This document shows, piece by piece, positions 47,624-56,856 of a stretch of DNA of 64,000 nt. The notes below the pieces were generated by a model. The model saw only the letters and a program-made list of their open reading frames with translations. It had not been told where the DNA came from and ran no database searches. Each line of letters opens with the position of its first letter. Within the stretch, counting starts at the first letter, position 1. The DNA is from Nocardia asiatica NBRC 100129 (GTDB lineage Bacteria > Actinomycetota > Actinomycetes > Mycobacteriales > Mycobacteriaceae), in the NCBI RefSeq assembly GCF_000308415.1, contig NZ_BAFS01000007.1, forward strand, positions 1 to 64,000, read 5' to 3'. A program made the translations under genes and the position numbers.

Positions 47624-48385
47624 TCAGATCGGCAGTCTGCGGAAGATCGAGCGCGGGATGTGCCGCAGGACCATCATCACGTAGCGGAAGGCTCCCGGCG
47701 CCCAGACCAGGTCCTTCCCCCGCTGTGACGCCGACACCGCCAGCACGGCGATGTCTTCCTTGTCGACGGTGAGCGGGGCCTCGTCGACATGCGCGGAGAA
47801 CCTGGTCCGCACCATGCCGGGCCGGATCACCAGCACGCGGGGACCGTGCGGGCGCAGCGCCTCGCCGAGGCCGAGGTAGAAGCCGTCCAGCCCGGCCTTG
47901 GTCGATCCGTAGACGAAGTTCGAGCGCCGCACCCGTTCACCGGCGACGGAGGACAGGGCGATGATCCGCCCGAAGCCCTGCGCTTTCATCTTCTCGCCGA
48001 CCAGCACGCCGACCGAAACCGCCGCGGTGTAGTTGACCTGGGCGACCCGCACGGCCTTGCCCTGGTTCTGCCACAGCTCCTCGGGATCGCCGTCGAGCGC
48101 GAAGGCGACGATGGCGACGTCCACGTCGCCGGCGTCCCACGCCGCGTCGATCACCTTGGCGTGGCCTTCGGTGTCGAGCGCGTCGAAATCGATGACGTCG
48201 ACCTGGCTCGCGCCCGCGGCCTTCATCTGCGCGACCGCGTCCTCGCGCAGCGGATCACCGGGCAGCGCCGCGAGGGTGATGCGCGCGGGGCCCTTCTTCA
48301 GGTACTCCGCGCAGATCGCCAAGCCGATCTCCGAGGTGCCGCCCAGCAGCAGAATCGACTGCGGGTTGCCAACGGCATTGATCAC
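47624..48385 (-). CDS. dprE2: Decaprenylphosphoryl-2-keto-ribose reductase DprE2
   Basis: Reduces the keto intermediate made by DprE1 to decaprenyl-phosphoryl-arabinose with NADH. It is a classical SDR of 253 residues (254 in Rv3791). [13 protein letters not shown] is the nucleotide-binding turn, and Ser and Tyr-Lys lie in [27 protein letters not shown], with the K of YGSTK present. The C-terminus [18 protein letters not shown] fits the family. The GTG at 48385 overlaps the dprE1 stop by 4 bases, so the two subunits are translationally coupled. The longer ORF to 48460 is rejected because it overlaps dprE1 and adds atypical sequence. Confidence 0.96.
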   Translation of the reverse strand: MINAVGNPQSILLLGGTSEIGLAICAEYLKKGPARITLAALPGDPLREDAVAQMKAAGASQVDVIDFDALDTEGHAKVIDAAWDAGDVDVAIVAFALDGDPEELWQNQGKAVRVAQVNYTAAVSVGVLVGEKMKAQGFGRIIALSSVAGERVRRSNFVYGSTKAGLDGFYLGLGEALRPHGPRVLVIRPGMVRTRFSAHVDEAPLTVDKEDIAVLAVSASQRGKDLVWAPGAFRYVMMVLRHIPRSIFRRLPI

Positions 48386-49869
48386 TGCAGCTCCAGCCTT
48401 CTCGCCATATCGGACATGAACACGCCTGTGGGGTCGACGCTCCTGCGCACCTTGATCCACTCATCGATCCGGGGATACATCCGGTGGAACGTCTCGGCGG
48501 TGGTCCGCGAATCCTTCGCGGTGTACAGCCGCCCGCCGAACTCGAGCACCCGCCGGTCCAGCTCGCCGACCAGCTCGTTGAGGCCCGGCTTGATCGGGAA
48601 GTCGACGCAGATGTTCCAGCCCGGCATCGGGAAGCTCAGCGGGGCCTGGTTGCCCGGGCCGAACAGCTTGAACACGTTGAGCGCCGAGTAGTGCCCGGAC
48701 GCCTGGATGTCGACGATGATCCGCTTGAACTCCTCGACCGCCTCGGTCGGCACCACGAACTGGTACTGGAGGAAGCCGTTGGAGCCGTAGCCGCGGTTCC
48801 ACTCCGCGATCATGTCCAGCGGGTGGTAGAACTGCGTCAGATTCTGCACCTTGCCGGTGTAGTTGCCGCCCATCCGGTAGTACGCCTCGCCGATGGACAT
48901 CAGCGTCAGCTTGTTCATCGTCCAGTTCGGGAAGATGTCCGGGACGGTCATCAGTTGCGGCGCGTCGAACTTCAGCGGCTTGCTGCGCAGCCGCTTGGGC
49001 AGCTCGTCCAGCTTCGCCAGCCTGCCCCGGGTGATCGTCGCGCGGCCCAGCTTGGGCAGCGGGCTGATCACGTCGAACCAGGCGCTCGAGTAGGTGTAGT
49101 TCGACTCGCTGCCGTCGCTGTGCGCGGCGATGGTCTCGTCGAGCGTGGTGGTCTTCACGCCGTCGTTGAGGAAGTAGGCGGTCTCCGTGGGCACCATCTC
49201 GATGGTCGCGCGCAGGATGATGCCGGTGAGCCCGTTGCCGCCGACGGTCGCCCAGAACAGCTTGGCGTTGCGCTTCGGCGTGATGTGCTGCACCTGCCCG
49301 TCGGCGGTGAGCAGATCGATCGAGCGCACGTGGTTGCCGAAGCTGCCCTCGCTGTGGTGGTTCTTGCCGTGGATGTCGGAGGCGATCGCGCCGCCGATGG
49401 TCACCTGGCGGGTGCCGGGCAGCACCGGCACCCACAGGCCGAACGGCAGCGCGGCCTTCATGAGTTGATCCAGGCTGACACCGCCGTCCACGTCCACGAT
49501 GCGGGTGTCGCGATCGATGCGGTGGATGTTGTTCAGCGCGGTCATGTCGACGACCAGGCCGCCCGCGTTCTGCGCGTGGTCGCCGTAGGAGCGGCCGAGG
49601 CCGCGGGCGATCACGCCGCGCCGCAGGTGGGCGGGCTTGGCGTCGTTGTCCTCGGCGACCATGGCGACTGCCTTGGCGATCAGTTCGGGATCGCTGGTCG
49701 AGAGCACTTCGGAAGAGGTGGGTGCGGTGCGACCCCACCCGGTCAACGTGCGGGTGCGCGTCGGAAGATCGAACGCGTTCCCCGCGGCCGGGCCGTCGTT
49801 CGTGACGCCGGCGCCTTTGTCGTTCCCGGTTGTCTTGGTGGCGGTCGGAGCTTTCGTGGACATCGGCAT
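48382..49869 (-). CDS. dprE1: Decaprenylphosphoryl-β-D-ribose 2'-oxidase DprE1
   Basis: FAD-dependent oxidase that epimerises decaprenyl-phosphoryl-ribose together with DprE2. The FAD-binding motifs [16 protein letters not shown] and [20 protein letters not shown] are present. The Cys attacked by benzothiazinones (Cys387 in M. tuberculosis) is conserved as Cys421 in GWNICVDFP. It has 495 residues against 461, with an extra low-complexity N-terminus (about 1–35). Start at ATG 49869, or at 49863 (two codons later); neither has a good RBS. The divergent gtrA gene starts close by, so they share a promoter region. Confidence 0.96.
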   Translation of the reverse strand: MPMSTKAPTATKTTGNDKGAGVTNDGPAAGNAFDLPTRTRTLTGWGRTAPTSSEVLSTSDPELIAKAVAMVAEDNDAKPAHLRRGVIARGLGRSYGDHAQNAGGLVVDMTALNNIHRIDRDTRIVDVDGGVSLDQLMKAALPFGLWVPVLPGTRQVTIGGAIASDIHGKNHHSEGSFGNHVRSIDLLTADGQVQHITPKRNAKLFWATVGGNGLTGIILRATIEMVPTETAYFLNDGVKTTTLDETIAAHSDGSESNYTYSSAWFDVISPLPKLGRATITRGRLAKLDELPKRLRSKPLKFDAPQLMTVPDIFPNWTMNKLTLMSIGEAYYRMGGNYTGKVQNLTQFYHPLDMIAEWNRGYGSNGFLQYQFVVPTEAVEEFKRIIVDIQASGHYSALNVFKLFGPGNQAPLSFPMPGWNICVDFPIKPGLNELVGELDRRVLEFGGRLYTAKDSRTTAETFHRMYPRIDEWIKVRRSVDPTGVFMSDMARRLELQ

Positions 49870-49972
49870 AGAGGCTACAGGTATGACGCCAGATGGGGAC
49901 GGGGTCGCTCTACCCCTGGGTAGTGATGTACGCGTCGCCCAACCGAATCTCGGCCATTTCCCGGTCGGCCGC

Positions 49973-49986
49973 TACGCTCGTCGGCG
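49973..49986 (+). promoter_or_regulatory. gtrA: -10 element for a leaderless gtrA transcript
   Basis: TACGCT (49973–49978) matches TANNNT and is followed by seven bases and then the GTG at 49986, the spacing expected if transcription begins at the start codon. No Shine-Dalgarno sequence is present upstream of this GTG. Confidence 0.5.
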
Positions 49987-50513
49987 TGCAAGCCGAACCC
50001 CACCTGCCGCTGCCGGCGGAGTTGCCCCTGGTCGACGAGCCCGCCGACGCGAGCGACGGGCCCGAAGGAGGCAGCGTGCGTGACCACGCAGGGTCCCGGG
50101 AGCGCCGGATCGAGCCCAGCGCCGAGGTCGATCTCAAAACGCAGATCATCCGGTTCACCCTCACCGGCGGGTTCTCGGCCGTCGTCGACTACGGGCTCTA
50201 CAGCCTGCTGCTGAACCTGGTGGGCCTCCCGGTCAATGTCGCCAAGTCGATCGGCTTCGTGGCGGGCACCACCACGGCCTACCTGATCAATCGCCGCTGG
50301 ACCTTCCAGGCCGCGCCCAGCCGCGTCCGCTTCCTCGCGGTGGTCGCCCTCTACGCGGTGACCTTCGCGGTGCAGGTCGGCATCAACGCACTGCTCTACT
50401 TCACCCTGCCCGGCGAGTGGTGGCGGCAGCCGCTGGCCTTCGTCGTCGCCCAGGGCACCGCGACGGTCATCAACTTCGTCGTCCAGCGCTTGGTGATCTT
50501 CAAGATCCGCTGA
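49986..50513 (+). CDS. gtrA: GtrA-family small membrane protein (Rv3789-like)
   Basis: Rv3789 has been proposed to aid decaprenyl-phosphoryl-arabinose translocation or to recruit AftA. The C-terminal ~125 residues form the four-helix GtrA domain (QIIRFTLTGGFSAVVDYGLYSLL, AKSIGFVAGTTTAYLINRRWTF). Three starts are possible in frame: 49893, GTG 49986 with a leaderless-type -10, and GTG 50076 after AAGGAGG. The last would make 145 residues, close to the mycobacterial 121. The region around 50076 carries a short sequence repeated at 57688. It is divergent from dprE1 as in M. tuberculosis. Confidence 0.85.
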   Translation: MQAEPHLPLPAELPLVDEPADASDGPEGGSVRDHAGSRERRIEPSAEVDLKTQIIRFTLTGGFSAVVDYGLYSLLLNLVGLPVNVAKSIGFVAGTTTAYLINRRWTFQAAPSRVRFLAVVALYAVTFAVQVGINALLYFTLPGEWWRQPLAFVVAQGTATVINFVVQRLVIFKIR

Positions 50514-50588
50514 GGCGCGGGTCGGCCGCCTCGATCTTCGCGACCTGGCAACCGGCTGGCTCACTTACGGTGCCCTCGCTGCGTGTAG

Positions 50589-51233
50589 TCAGCGGCCGAA
50601 GGCCTTGAGGAAAGTGGCCACCGCGGAGTCGGTGAGGTTGCGGAGTTCGGCGTCGGGGACCGGCGATGTCCCGAGCCGGAGCAGACCGTCGGCGGGACCG
50701 GCCAGCAGTGCGGTGAACTGCCCGGCTGCCATCTCGGGGTCATCGATGCCGAGCCGGCCGGCCAGCGACAGCCGGGCGAGCCGATCGCCGAGTGCGGCGG
50801 TGGTGCGACGGGAGACCTCGGTCACCAGATCGATCAGATCCGGAAATCGCGTGGCTTCGGCGGAGACCAGCCGTCGCAACGCACGCGATTCCTCGGCGCA
50901 GTAGCACCTGAGCAATCGCAGCCCGACTTCACGTAAGCGAGCGGGCAGGTCGTCACCGGAGGATTCGAGCTGCTCGATCACGCCCAGGTTCGCCGCGAGC
51001 GCGGTCTGCGAAAGCGATTGCACCGCTCGGCGGAACAAGGACTCTTTGTCGTGGAAGTGGTTGTAGACCGTGGCCTTGGCGACCTTGGCCTCGGCGGCGA
51101 TGTCCTCCACCCGGGCCTGCGCGTATCCCTCTCGCGCGAAGACCGTGAACGCCGCGCCCAGAACGGCCTGCTCTTTGTCGATCCGGCCACGGGACGGCGT
51201 TCGCCAGTTCCCTGAGGTCTGCAACGCGGTCAT
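50589..51233 (-). CDS. TetR family regulator
   Basis: 214 residues. The HTH lies at about 15–65 (AVLGAAFTVFAREGYAQARVEDIAAEAKVAKATVYNHFHDKESLF), with an AefR-like helical C-terminal domain after it. It starts at ATG 51233, divergent from the frameshifted SDR gene. Two palindromes in the 114-base gap are probable operators. Convergent with gtrA. Ligand not predictable. Confidence 0.87.
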   Translation of the reverse strand: MTALQTSGNWRTPSRGRIDKEQAVLGAAFTVFAREGYAQARVEDIAAEAKVAKATVYNHFHDKESLFRRAVQSLSQTALAANLGVIEQLESSGDDLPARLREVGLRLLRCYCAEESRALRRLVSAEATRFPDLIDLVTEVSRRTTAALGDRLARLSLAGRLGIDDPEMAAGQFTALLAGPADGLLRLGTSPVPDAELRNLTDSAVATFLKAFGR

Positions 51234-51273
51234 GCGGTCATCATAACCGTCGGACCAGCGATTTGAACTCGCG

Positions 51274-51315
51274 AGTCTGCTCAGTCAGACTGGTCAACCT
51301 AGACTGGTGAGTCTA
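51274..51315. promoter_or_regulatory. Two palindromes in the TetR/SDR divergent promoter
   Basis: AGTCTG CTCAGT CAGACT (51274–51291) and TAGACT GGTG AGTCTA (51300–51315) are perfect inverted repeats sharing the AGACT half-site. Their placement between divergent genes fits binding by the TetR protein. Confidence 0.6.
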
Positions 51316-51347
51316 ATCGACTGTTCTTGTGGATCTATGCGAAGGGA

Positions 51348-52195
51348 ATGACCGTGAAAACAGCGGTGATTACCGGCGGGACCGATGGCATGGGAAAGGC
51401 GCTGGCGCTGACCTACCTGCGTCGCGGCGATCAGGTCGTCGTCATCGGCACCGACGCGTCCAAAGGGCAGGCGATGCTGGATGCCGCCGCCGAACTGGAG
51501 GCCGGCGCGCGCATCGAGTCATCCGGGCGGATCTGAGCTCGGTCGCGGAGAACAGGCGGGTGATCGAGCAGATCACGGCGGCGCACGAGGTGGTGGACAC
51601 GCTGGTGCTGGGCGCGCGCTACTACCGCGCCACGCGGTTCGTCACCGCGGAAGGTTTCGAAGCCGGTTTCGCGCTGTTCTATCTGAGCAGGTACCTGCTC
51701 GGGCACGGCATCGTGACCCAGTTGGACCGGGCGGACGCTCCAGTGATCCTCGACCTGTCCGGCCCCGGTGGCGACCTCGCCGGAATTCGCTGGGAAGACC
51801 TGCAGTTCGCCGAGTCCTACGACCCGGACGCGGTCATGCGGCAATGCGGGAAGCTGAGCGATCTACTCGCGGTGAACTTCACTCGGCGCTATCCCGACAG
51901 CCGGATTCGATATGTCCTGTTGCATCCCGGACTGACGGCGACCGGATTCACCGGGCAATACGACGCCGCCAGTGCCGAATTGGTCGCGAGCATGCGGAAG
52001 CGGGGTCAACCGGTGCAAGCCGCTCTCACTCGCATCCTCCGTCACCTCGACCACCCGCCGACCGCACGCCTCAGCGCTTTCATGCAGGACGATCCGGTCG
52101 ACGTCCACGGCCGTCCGTTCGACCCCGAAGCTGCCGACCGATTGGCGCGTATCACCGCTGATCTGCTCCTAGCGGTTCAGACCCCGAAGCCATGA
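51348..52195 (+). pseudogene. SDR family oxidoreductase disrupted by a -1 frameshift
   Basis: The 5' part reads MTVKTAVITGGTDGMGKALAL with the SDR nucleotide-binding turn and runs to a stop at 51534–51536. Protein similarity continues in another frame from about 51520 (VIRADLSSVAENRRVIEQI) through TLVLGARYYR, VILDLSGPGGDLAGI and RYVLLHPGLTATGF to the stop at 52193–52195. Loss of one base near the GCGCGCGC run at about 51506–51513 would explain it. GTG at 51354, six bases after AAGGGA, is an alternative start. The YxxxK motif is not evident in the second part. It may be a true pseudogene or a sequencing error. Confidence 0.75.
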
Positions 52196-52511
52196 GGTTC
52201 GCCCGGCCCCACGCTTCCAGCGGGAGCAGGGCGGCGTTGAGCTGTTCACCCAGCGGGGTCAGCGAGTATTCGACTCGGGGAGGCACTTCGTCGTACACCT
52301 CGCGGTGGACGATCCCGTCTGCCTCGAGTTCGCGCAGGTGTGTGGTGAGGACCTTCTCGGTGACGCCCGGCACCTGGCGACGCAGCTCACCGAAGCGGTG
52401 GGGGCGTTCGCTCAGGGGCCAGAGGATCAGCATCTTCCACTTGCCGTTCAGGACCGACAGTGTCGCGTCGAGCCCGCACGTGTACGCACCCGGCCTGCGT
52501 GTGATCGGCAC
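52152..52511 (-). CDS. HxlR family winged-helix regulator (second copy)
   Basis: 119 residues. YTCGLDATLSVLNGKWKMLILWPL has the HxlR signature with conserved Cys near residue 12, followed by RFGELRRQVPGVTEKVLTTHLRELEADGIVHR and YSLTPLG. The GTG at 52511 has GAAAGGGG five bases upstream; an earlier GTG at 52526 is inside that RBS region. Its 3' end overlaps the end of the SDR pseudogene on the other strand by 44 bases. Divergent from the imine-reductase-like gene, which it probably controls. Confidence 0.87.
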   Translation of the reverse strand: MPITRRPGAYTCGLDATLSVLNGKWKMLILWPLSERPHRFGELRRQVPGVTEKVLTTHLRELEADGIVHREVYDEVPPRVEYSLTPLGEQLNAALLPLEAWGRANLMASGSEPLGADQR

Positions 52512-52548
52512 GACTACCCCTTTCACCTGCCTGTTTGCTTACCCGGAG

Positions 52549-52574
52549 GTGCGTACCCACTTCCCTGTGCGTAC
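52549..52574. promoter_or_regulatory. GTGCGTAC direct repeats, possible HxlR operator
   Basis: GTGCGTAC occurs at 52549–52556 and 52567–52574, 18 bases apart, in the 99-base divergent gap between the HxlR and imine-reductase-like genes. Confidence 0.4.
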
Positions 52575-52610
52575 TTGTCCGGCCCGGGCGCCGGACGAAG
52601 AGTAGCGGTC

Positions 52611-53474
52611 ATGTCCGTCAACTCGAACAAAGCGCTCACTGTCCTCGGTCTCGGTGACATGGGGTCGGCCCTCGTCCGCGCCTGGCTTGCTGCCGGCCAC
52701 GCCGTCACGGTCTGGAATCGCAGTGCCCGGCAGGCGCCGCAGGGGGCGACGGTCGCCACCACCGTCGCCGCCGCCGTCACCGCGAACACTCTCGTCGTCG
52801 TTTGCCTGCTCGACGATGCTTCGGTGCGTGCCACCCTGGACGGGATCGACCTGACCGGTCGCGACATCGTCAACCTGACCACCAGCACCCCCGCGGAAGC
52901 CCGCGGGCTCTCCGAATGGATCACCGCCCGCGGGGGACGTTTCCTGGATGGCGGGATCATGGCCGTTCCGTCGATGATCGGGGTGGCCGGCTCGGGCGCG
53001 TACGTGTTCTACAGCGGTTCGCCGCAGTTGCACGAGACGTACGCCGAGACCTTGGCCGTACCCGCCGGTGTCGAGTACGTGGGCGCGGACCCCGGATTCG
53101 CAGCCCTGTACGACGTTGCCCTGCTGAGTGCCATGTGGGGCATGTTCGCCGGCGCCGCACACGCTTTCGCGCTGATCGGCAAGGAAGACATCGCGCCGGT
53201 GGAGTTCGCGCCGCTCCTGGTCGCCTACCAGCAGGCCATGGCGGGATACGCGTACGGCACCGCCGCGCAACTGGCCAGCGGCGACTACACCGAAGGCGTC
53301 GAGTCGAACCTGGCCATGATGGTGACGAGCAATCGAACGCTGCTGCGTACCGCCACCGAACAAGGCGTCAGCCCGGAACTCCTCACGCCCTTCATGGCGC
53401 TGATGGAGCGCCGGTTGGCCGAGGGCGGCGGGAACGAGTCGACCACCGGCGTCGTCGACCTCCTGCGCCGCTGA
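52611..53474 (+). CDS. NADP-dependent dehydrogenase of the imine-reductase/β-hydroxyacid dehydrogenase type
   Basis: 287 residues. The Rossmann start is VLGLGDMGSALVRAWLAAGHAVTVWNRS, with Asn-Arg-Ser typical of NADPH use. FLDGGIMAVPSMIG matches the imine reductase signature. The C-terminal helical part (about 165–287) would exchange in the dimer. Imine reductases reduce cyclic imines; natural substrates are mostly unknown, and 6-phosphogluconate-dehydrogenase-like relatives cannot be excluded. The ATG at 52611 was chosen because the upstream ORF extension overlaps the HxlR gene. Confidence 0.82.
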   Translation: MSVNSNKALTVLGLGDMGSALVRAWLAAGHAVTVWNRSARQAPQGATVATTVAAAVTANTLVVVCLLDDASVRATLDGIDLTGRDIVNLTTSTPAEARGLSEWITARGGRFLDGGIMAVPSMIGVAGSGAYVFYSGSPQLHETYAETLAVPAGVEYVGADPGFAALYDVALLSAMWGMFAGAAHAFALIGKEDIAPVEFAPLLVAYQQAMAGYAYGTAAQLASGDYTEGVESNLAMMVTSNRTLLRTATEQGVSPELLTPFMALMERRLAEGGGNESTTGVVDLLRR

Positions 53475-53615
53475 GAGTTCTGCGAGTGGATCGAGGGGCG
53501 AGGCGATGCCCGCCCTCGGTCGAGTCGGAGGCACTGGTCGACCGCAGGTCCGTGGTGTGTCCGCTTGGGCAGGATGGGGAGCGGTTGATGCCGGGCTCGC
53601 TCGGCCGCCCACCCC

Positions 53616-54248
53616 TCAGGAAGCGCTGATCGACGTCTCGGCCAGTTCGTTCTTCTCCGCCTTCGCGCCGAAGTAGTCGCCGCCTTTGGCGCGCACGTTG
53701 TCGGTGCCCCACTCGCGCTGTTCGCGTGGGGCGAGGACCAGGTGCGGGATGTGTTTGCGGCAGTGGATGTAGGCTTCTTCGACGTCGACCACTACCCAGT
53801 TCTCGGCAGTGCGGCCCTTGTGATCGACGGGCAGGTCGGTCACGACGCTCCGGAGTGCGGGGTCCGGGACGATATGTGCCGAGCCGTTGATGTGCAGTCC
53901 GATGAGGTCGCGCACGAAATCGATGAGCAGAATCCCGACGTGCGGATTCTCCAGGATATTGCCGAGACTGGCCATCACGCCGTTGCCACGGTATTCCGGG
54001 TAGGCGATCCGGCGTTCATCGATGACATGCAGAAAGCCGGGTACCCCGGCACGGAAAGTCGAGTCGCATTCGCCGCGTTTGTCCGCCGTGGCGATGAAAG
54101 CCATATCCATCCGGCCGATGAATTCGATCATCGCCGGATTGAGGCGATCGAGCACTTGATCGTCGTAGAAGCGCTGGGCGCGATCTTGTGTTCCGTACCG
54201 TTCCTGCAGCTCACGCTCACCGTCGCTGCCGTTGTGTGTGCCGGGCAT
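53616..54248 (-). CDS. Pyridoxamine 5'-phosphate oxidase-family flavin-binding protein
   Basis: 210 residues. A split β-barrel FMN-binding domain spans about 35–165 (FIGRMDMAFIATADKRGECDSTFRAG, RRIAYPEYRGNGVMASLGNILENPHVGILLIDF, LHINGSAHIV). Such proteins bind FMN or F420 and often act as reductases or peroxidases. The C-terminus IHCRKHIPHLVL is typical of a larger actinobacterial PPOX subgroup. The ATG at 54248 follows AGGGGGCGG; the upstream in-frame extension has no family sequence. Substrate unknown. Convergent with the imine-reductase-like gene. Confidence 0.83.
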   Translation of the reverse strand: MPGTHNGSDGERELQERYGTQDRAQRFYDDQVLDRLNPAMIEFIGRMDMAFIATADKRGECDSTFRAGVPGFLHVIDERRIAYPEYRGNGVMASLGNILENPHVGILLIDFVRDLIGLHINGSAHIVPDPALRSVVTDLPVDHKGRTAENWVVVDVEEAYIHCRKHIPHLVLAPREQREWGTDNVRAKGGDYFGAKAEKNELAETSISAS

Positions 54249-54422
54249 TGCCGCCCCCTCTGGTTGCCGGAATCCGGGGTCCGCCAGGCTCGACGTTGAA
54301 CCGCGGTCGTACCGAGATCGCGACAATTTTAGATGAAGAGCGCGCGGCAAAACGCCGGAATCCACGGAGATTCGGTCCGCGATTCGCTTCCGGCGCAGTG
54401 ATTTCCATAGATTAGCTAAGAG

Positions 54423-54454
54423 CCGACCGGCCGGAATTATTTCCGGCCGGTCGG
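54423..54454. terminator. Hairpin terminator after the molybdopterin oxidoreductase
   Basis: A perfect 14-bp stem (CCGACCGGCCGGAA and its complement) with a TTAT loop, 27 bases past the minus-strand stop at 54481. Confidence 0.75.
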
Positions 54455-54480
54455 GATTTGCGGAAGTGATGCACGGTGCC

Positions 54481-56667
54481 TCAGGCAGGGGCCAGCGTGA
54501 CCGGAACCCCGTTGAACACGGCGTTCCCGGAAGGCGCGTCGACCACCGAATCATCGGTGAGCACATTGGCGTTGACGCCCGCGTGCGCACGGGCCACGCT
54601 CTGCTCGCTGTCGGCGTGGCCCCACCCGTGGGGCAGGCTCACCACGCCCGGCATGATGGCCTCTGTCGGCTCCAGCGGGACCGTCAGTGTCCCGGCGGCC
54701 GACTTGACCACCGCTCGGTCGCCGAGCCCGAGTCGCGCCACGTCGGCCGGATTGATGTGCAGTGTGCAGCGATTCGATCCGCTCACCAGCGGTGCGATGT
54801 TGTGCATCCAACTGTTGTTGGACCGAAGCTGCCGCCGCCCGATCAGCACGATCTCCGGTGCGGCGTCCGACAGCCGCGCCTTCATCCGCGCCACGTCATC
54901 GAGCAGTGGTGCGGGGGCCAGGTCCACCCGGCCGCTCGCCGTACGCAGCACGCCCGGCAGCCGGGGCTGCAAAGGGCCGAGATCGAGGCCGTGCGGGTTG
55001 TCCAGCAGCACTTGCAGATTGAGCGCGCCGCCGTTCCATTCCCCGTACGGTCCGAGACGCAGCATCAGATCGATGCGCTGCTCGGTGCTGTTCTCGCCGA
55101 TCAGGTCGCCGCGCCGCTGTGCGATCCCGGCCTTGTGCAGCATCCCCGCGATGACGAGTTCGTCCACGGCGGTGAGCGGATCGACCCCGTCGGAGCCGTT
55201 GTGCGGCCTGCCGGTCAGCGCCGCGGCGAGGCGAGCCAGCACGGCGGGCTCGGACGGCCGATCGCCCAGTGGCACCAACGGACGGGAGTAGCGGGTGTAG
55301 TTCCGCACGGCGAATTGCAGCAGCGCGAAGTCGTAGTGGGCCGACTGGATGGGGCGCGGCGGAGGCAGGATCACGTCGGCGTGCTTGGTGGTTTCGTTCA
55401 GGTACCGGTCCACGCTCACCATGAAGTCGAGCTGGGCGAACGCCTCGTCCAAGCGGGCTCCGCTGGGCGCGGACAGCACCGGATTCCCGGCGACGGTCAC
55501 CAGCGCGCGGATCTGCCCCGCGCCGGGCGTGGTGATCTCGTCGGCGAGCGTGGCGACGGGCAGTTCGCCCATCGCCTCGGGCAGTTCGCGCACCCGGCTG
55601 GTCCAGCGGCCGGTGCGGAACGGCCTGGTACGCGGGATGCCGCCCGCGGCGGCGGTGGCGAACATCGCGCCGCCGGGGGAGTCGAGGTTGCCGGTCAGCG
55701 CGTTGATGGCGTCGACGAGCCACTGGGTGATGGTGCCGAATTCCGCGGTGCAGGTGCCGATGCGGGCGTACACCGCCGCGGTCGGCGCCGCCGCGAGCTC
55801 GCGGGCCAAGCGCACGATCGTGGCGGCCGGGACGCCGGTGCGGGCCGCGACCGTCTCGGGGTCGAATGCCGCGGCGGCCGTGCGCAGTTCGTCCAGGCCG
55901 GTGACCTCGACACGCAGATCGGTCAGCTGCTCGGAAAACAGCGTGTGCACGATGCCGAACAGCAGGTACGCGTCGCTGCCGGGCCGGATGAACAGGTGCT
56001 CGTCGGCCAGTTTCGCGGTGCGGGTCACCCTCGGATCGACCACCACGAAGCGGCCGCCCCTGCCGCGCAGCGCCTTCAACCTGCCCGGGAAATCGGGTGC
56101 GGTGCACAGTGAGCCGTTCGACTCCAGCGGATTGGCCCCGAGCATCAGCAGATAATCGGTGCGGTCCAGGTCGGGCACGGGCACGGTCAGCGGGTCGCCG
56201 AACATCAGTCCGCTGGCGACCTGTTTGGGCATCTGGTCGGCGGTGCTGGCCGAGAAGATGTTCTTGGTGCCGAGCGCACGCAGCAGCATCGGCACGTACA
56301 GCGTGCCTGCCACCGTGTGCGCGTTGGGGTTGCCCAAGTATGCCCCGGCCGACTGGTTTCCGTGCTCGGCCACGACGGCGGGGAAGCGCTCGGCGATGTA
56401 GTCGAAAGCTTCGTCCCAGGTCGCAGTGCGCCGAGCACCGGTTACGCGATCGCGGATCAGCGGTTCGGTCACCCGGTCGGGGTCCTCGTCGAGGTGGCCG
56501 AAGCTGGCCCCTTTGGGGCAGATGAAGCCCTTGCTGAAGGGATCGCTGCGATCGCCGCGGACCGAGGTCACGTGGTCGTCGGGATCCAGGGTGAGTTCCA
56601 GGCCGCAGACCGCCTCACAGAGCGGGCAGGTCCGCAGCAGATTGCGCGATTGCGTGATCGGGGCCAT
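54481..56667 (-). CDS. Molybdopterin-dependent oxidoreductase with an N-terminal [4Fe-4S] site
   Basis: 728 residues of the formate dehydrogenase/nitrate reductase superfamily. The N-terminal iron-sulfur motif is CPLCEAVC followed by CPKG (C-x2-C-x3-C-x27-C). Bis-MGD-binding segments include GANPLESNGS and VVDPRVTRTAKLADEHLFIRPG. The C-terminal molybdopterin-binding domain has IGRRQLRSNNSWMHN, HINPADVARLGLGD and LPHGWGH. No Tat signal is seen, so it is probably cytoplasmic. The ATG at 56667 begins just before the cluster motif. No partner subunits or cofactor genes lie nearby. The substrate cannot be assigned. Confidence 0.88.
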   Translation of the reverse strand: MAPITQSRNLLRTCPLCEAVCGLELTLDPDDHVTSVRGDRSDPFSKGFICPKGASFGHLDEDPDRVTEPLIRDRVTGARRTATWDEAFDYIAERFPAVVAEHGNQSAGAYLGNPNAHTVAGTLYVPMLLRALGTKNIFSASTADQMPKQVASGLMFGDPLTVPVPDLDRTDYLLMLGANPLESNGSLCTAPDFPGRLKALRGRGGRFVVVDPRVTRTAKLADEHLFIRPGSDAYLLFGIVHTLFSEQLTDLRVEVTGLDELRTAAAAFDPETVAARTGVPAATIVRLARELAAAPTAAVYARIGTCTAEFGTITQWLVDAINALTGNLDSPGGAMFATAAAGGIPRTRPFRTGRWTSRVRELPEAMGELPVATLADEITTPGAGQIRALVTVAGNPVLSAPSGARLDEAFAQLDFMVSVDRYLNETTKHADVILPPPRPIQSAHYDFALLQFAVRNYTRYSRPLVPLGDRPSEPAVLARLAAALTGRPHNGSDGVDPLTAVDELVIAGMLHKAGIAQRRGDLIGENSTEQRIDLMLRLGPYGEWNGGALNLQVLLDNPHGLDLGPLQPRLPGVLRTASGRVDLAPAPLLDDVARMKARLSDAAPEIVLIGRRQLRSNNSWMHNIAPLVSGSNRCTLHINPADVARLGLGDRAVVKSAAGTLTVPLEPTEAIMPGVVSLPHGWGHADSEQSVARAHAGVNANVLTDDSVVDAPSGNAVFNGVPVTLAPA

Positions 56668-56728
56668 ACCCCATCTTGTCGTCCGGTGGCGAAACTGAAA
56701 AGAGAACGCTTGATATCGCGACGCCAAA

Positions 56729-56789
56729 CGACCGGTACCCGGTGACGCTCCGGGGTGGGGAGCCGGAGCGTCAGGACGGATACCGGTCG
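56729..56789. terminator. Nested double hairpin downstream of the hypothetical gene
   Basis: An inner 9-bp stem (TGACGCTCC/GGAGCGTCA, 56743–56773) lies inside an outer 9-bp stem (CGACCGGTA/TACCGGTCG, 56729–56789). It follows the minus-strand stop at 56857 by about 70 bases and precedes the start of the oxidoreductase, so it probably separates the two. Confidence 0.55.
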
Positions 56790-56856
56790 CAAACAGGCCG
56801 GGTAGCGCGGCCCCGGCCCGCGATCAGCAGGTGAACTCGATCATGGGCGCGTTGCT

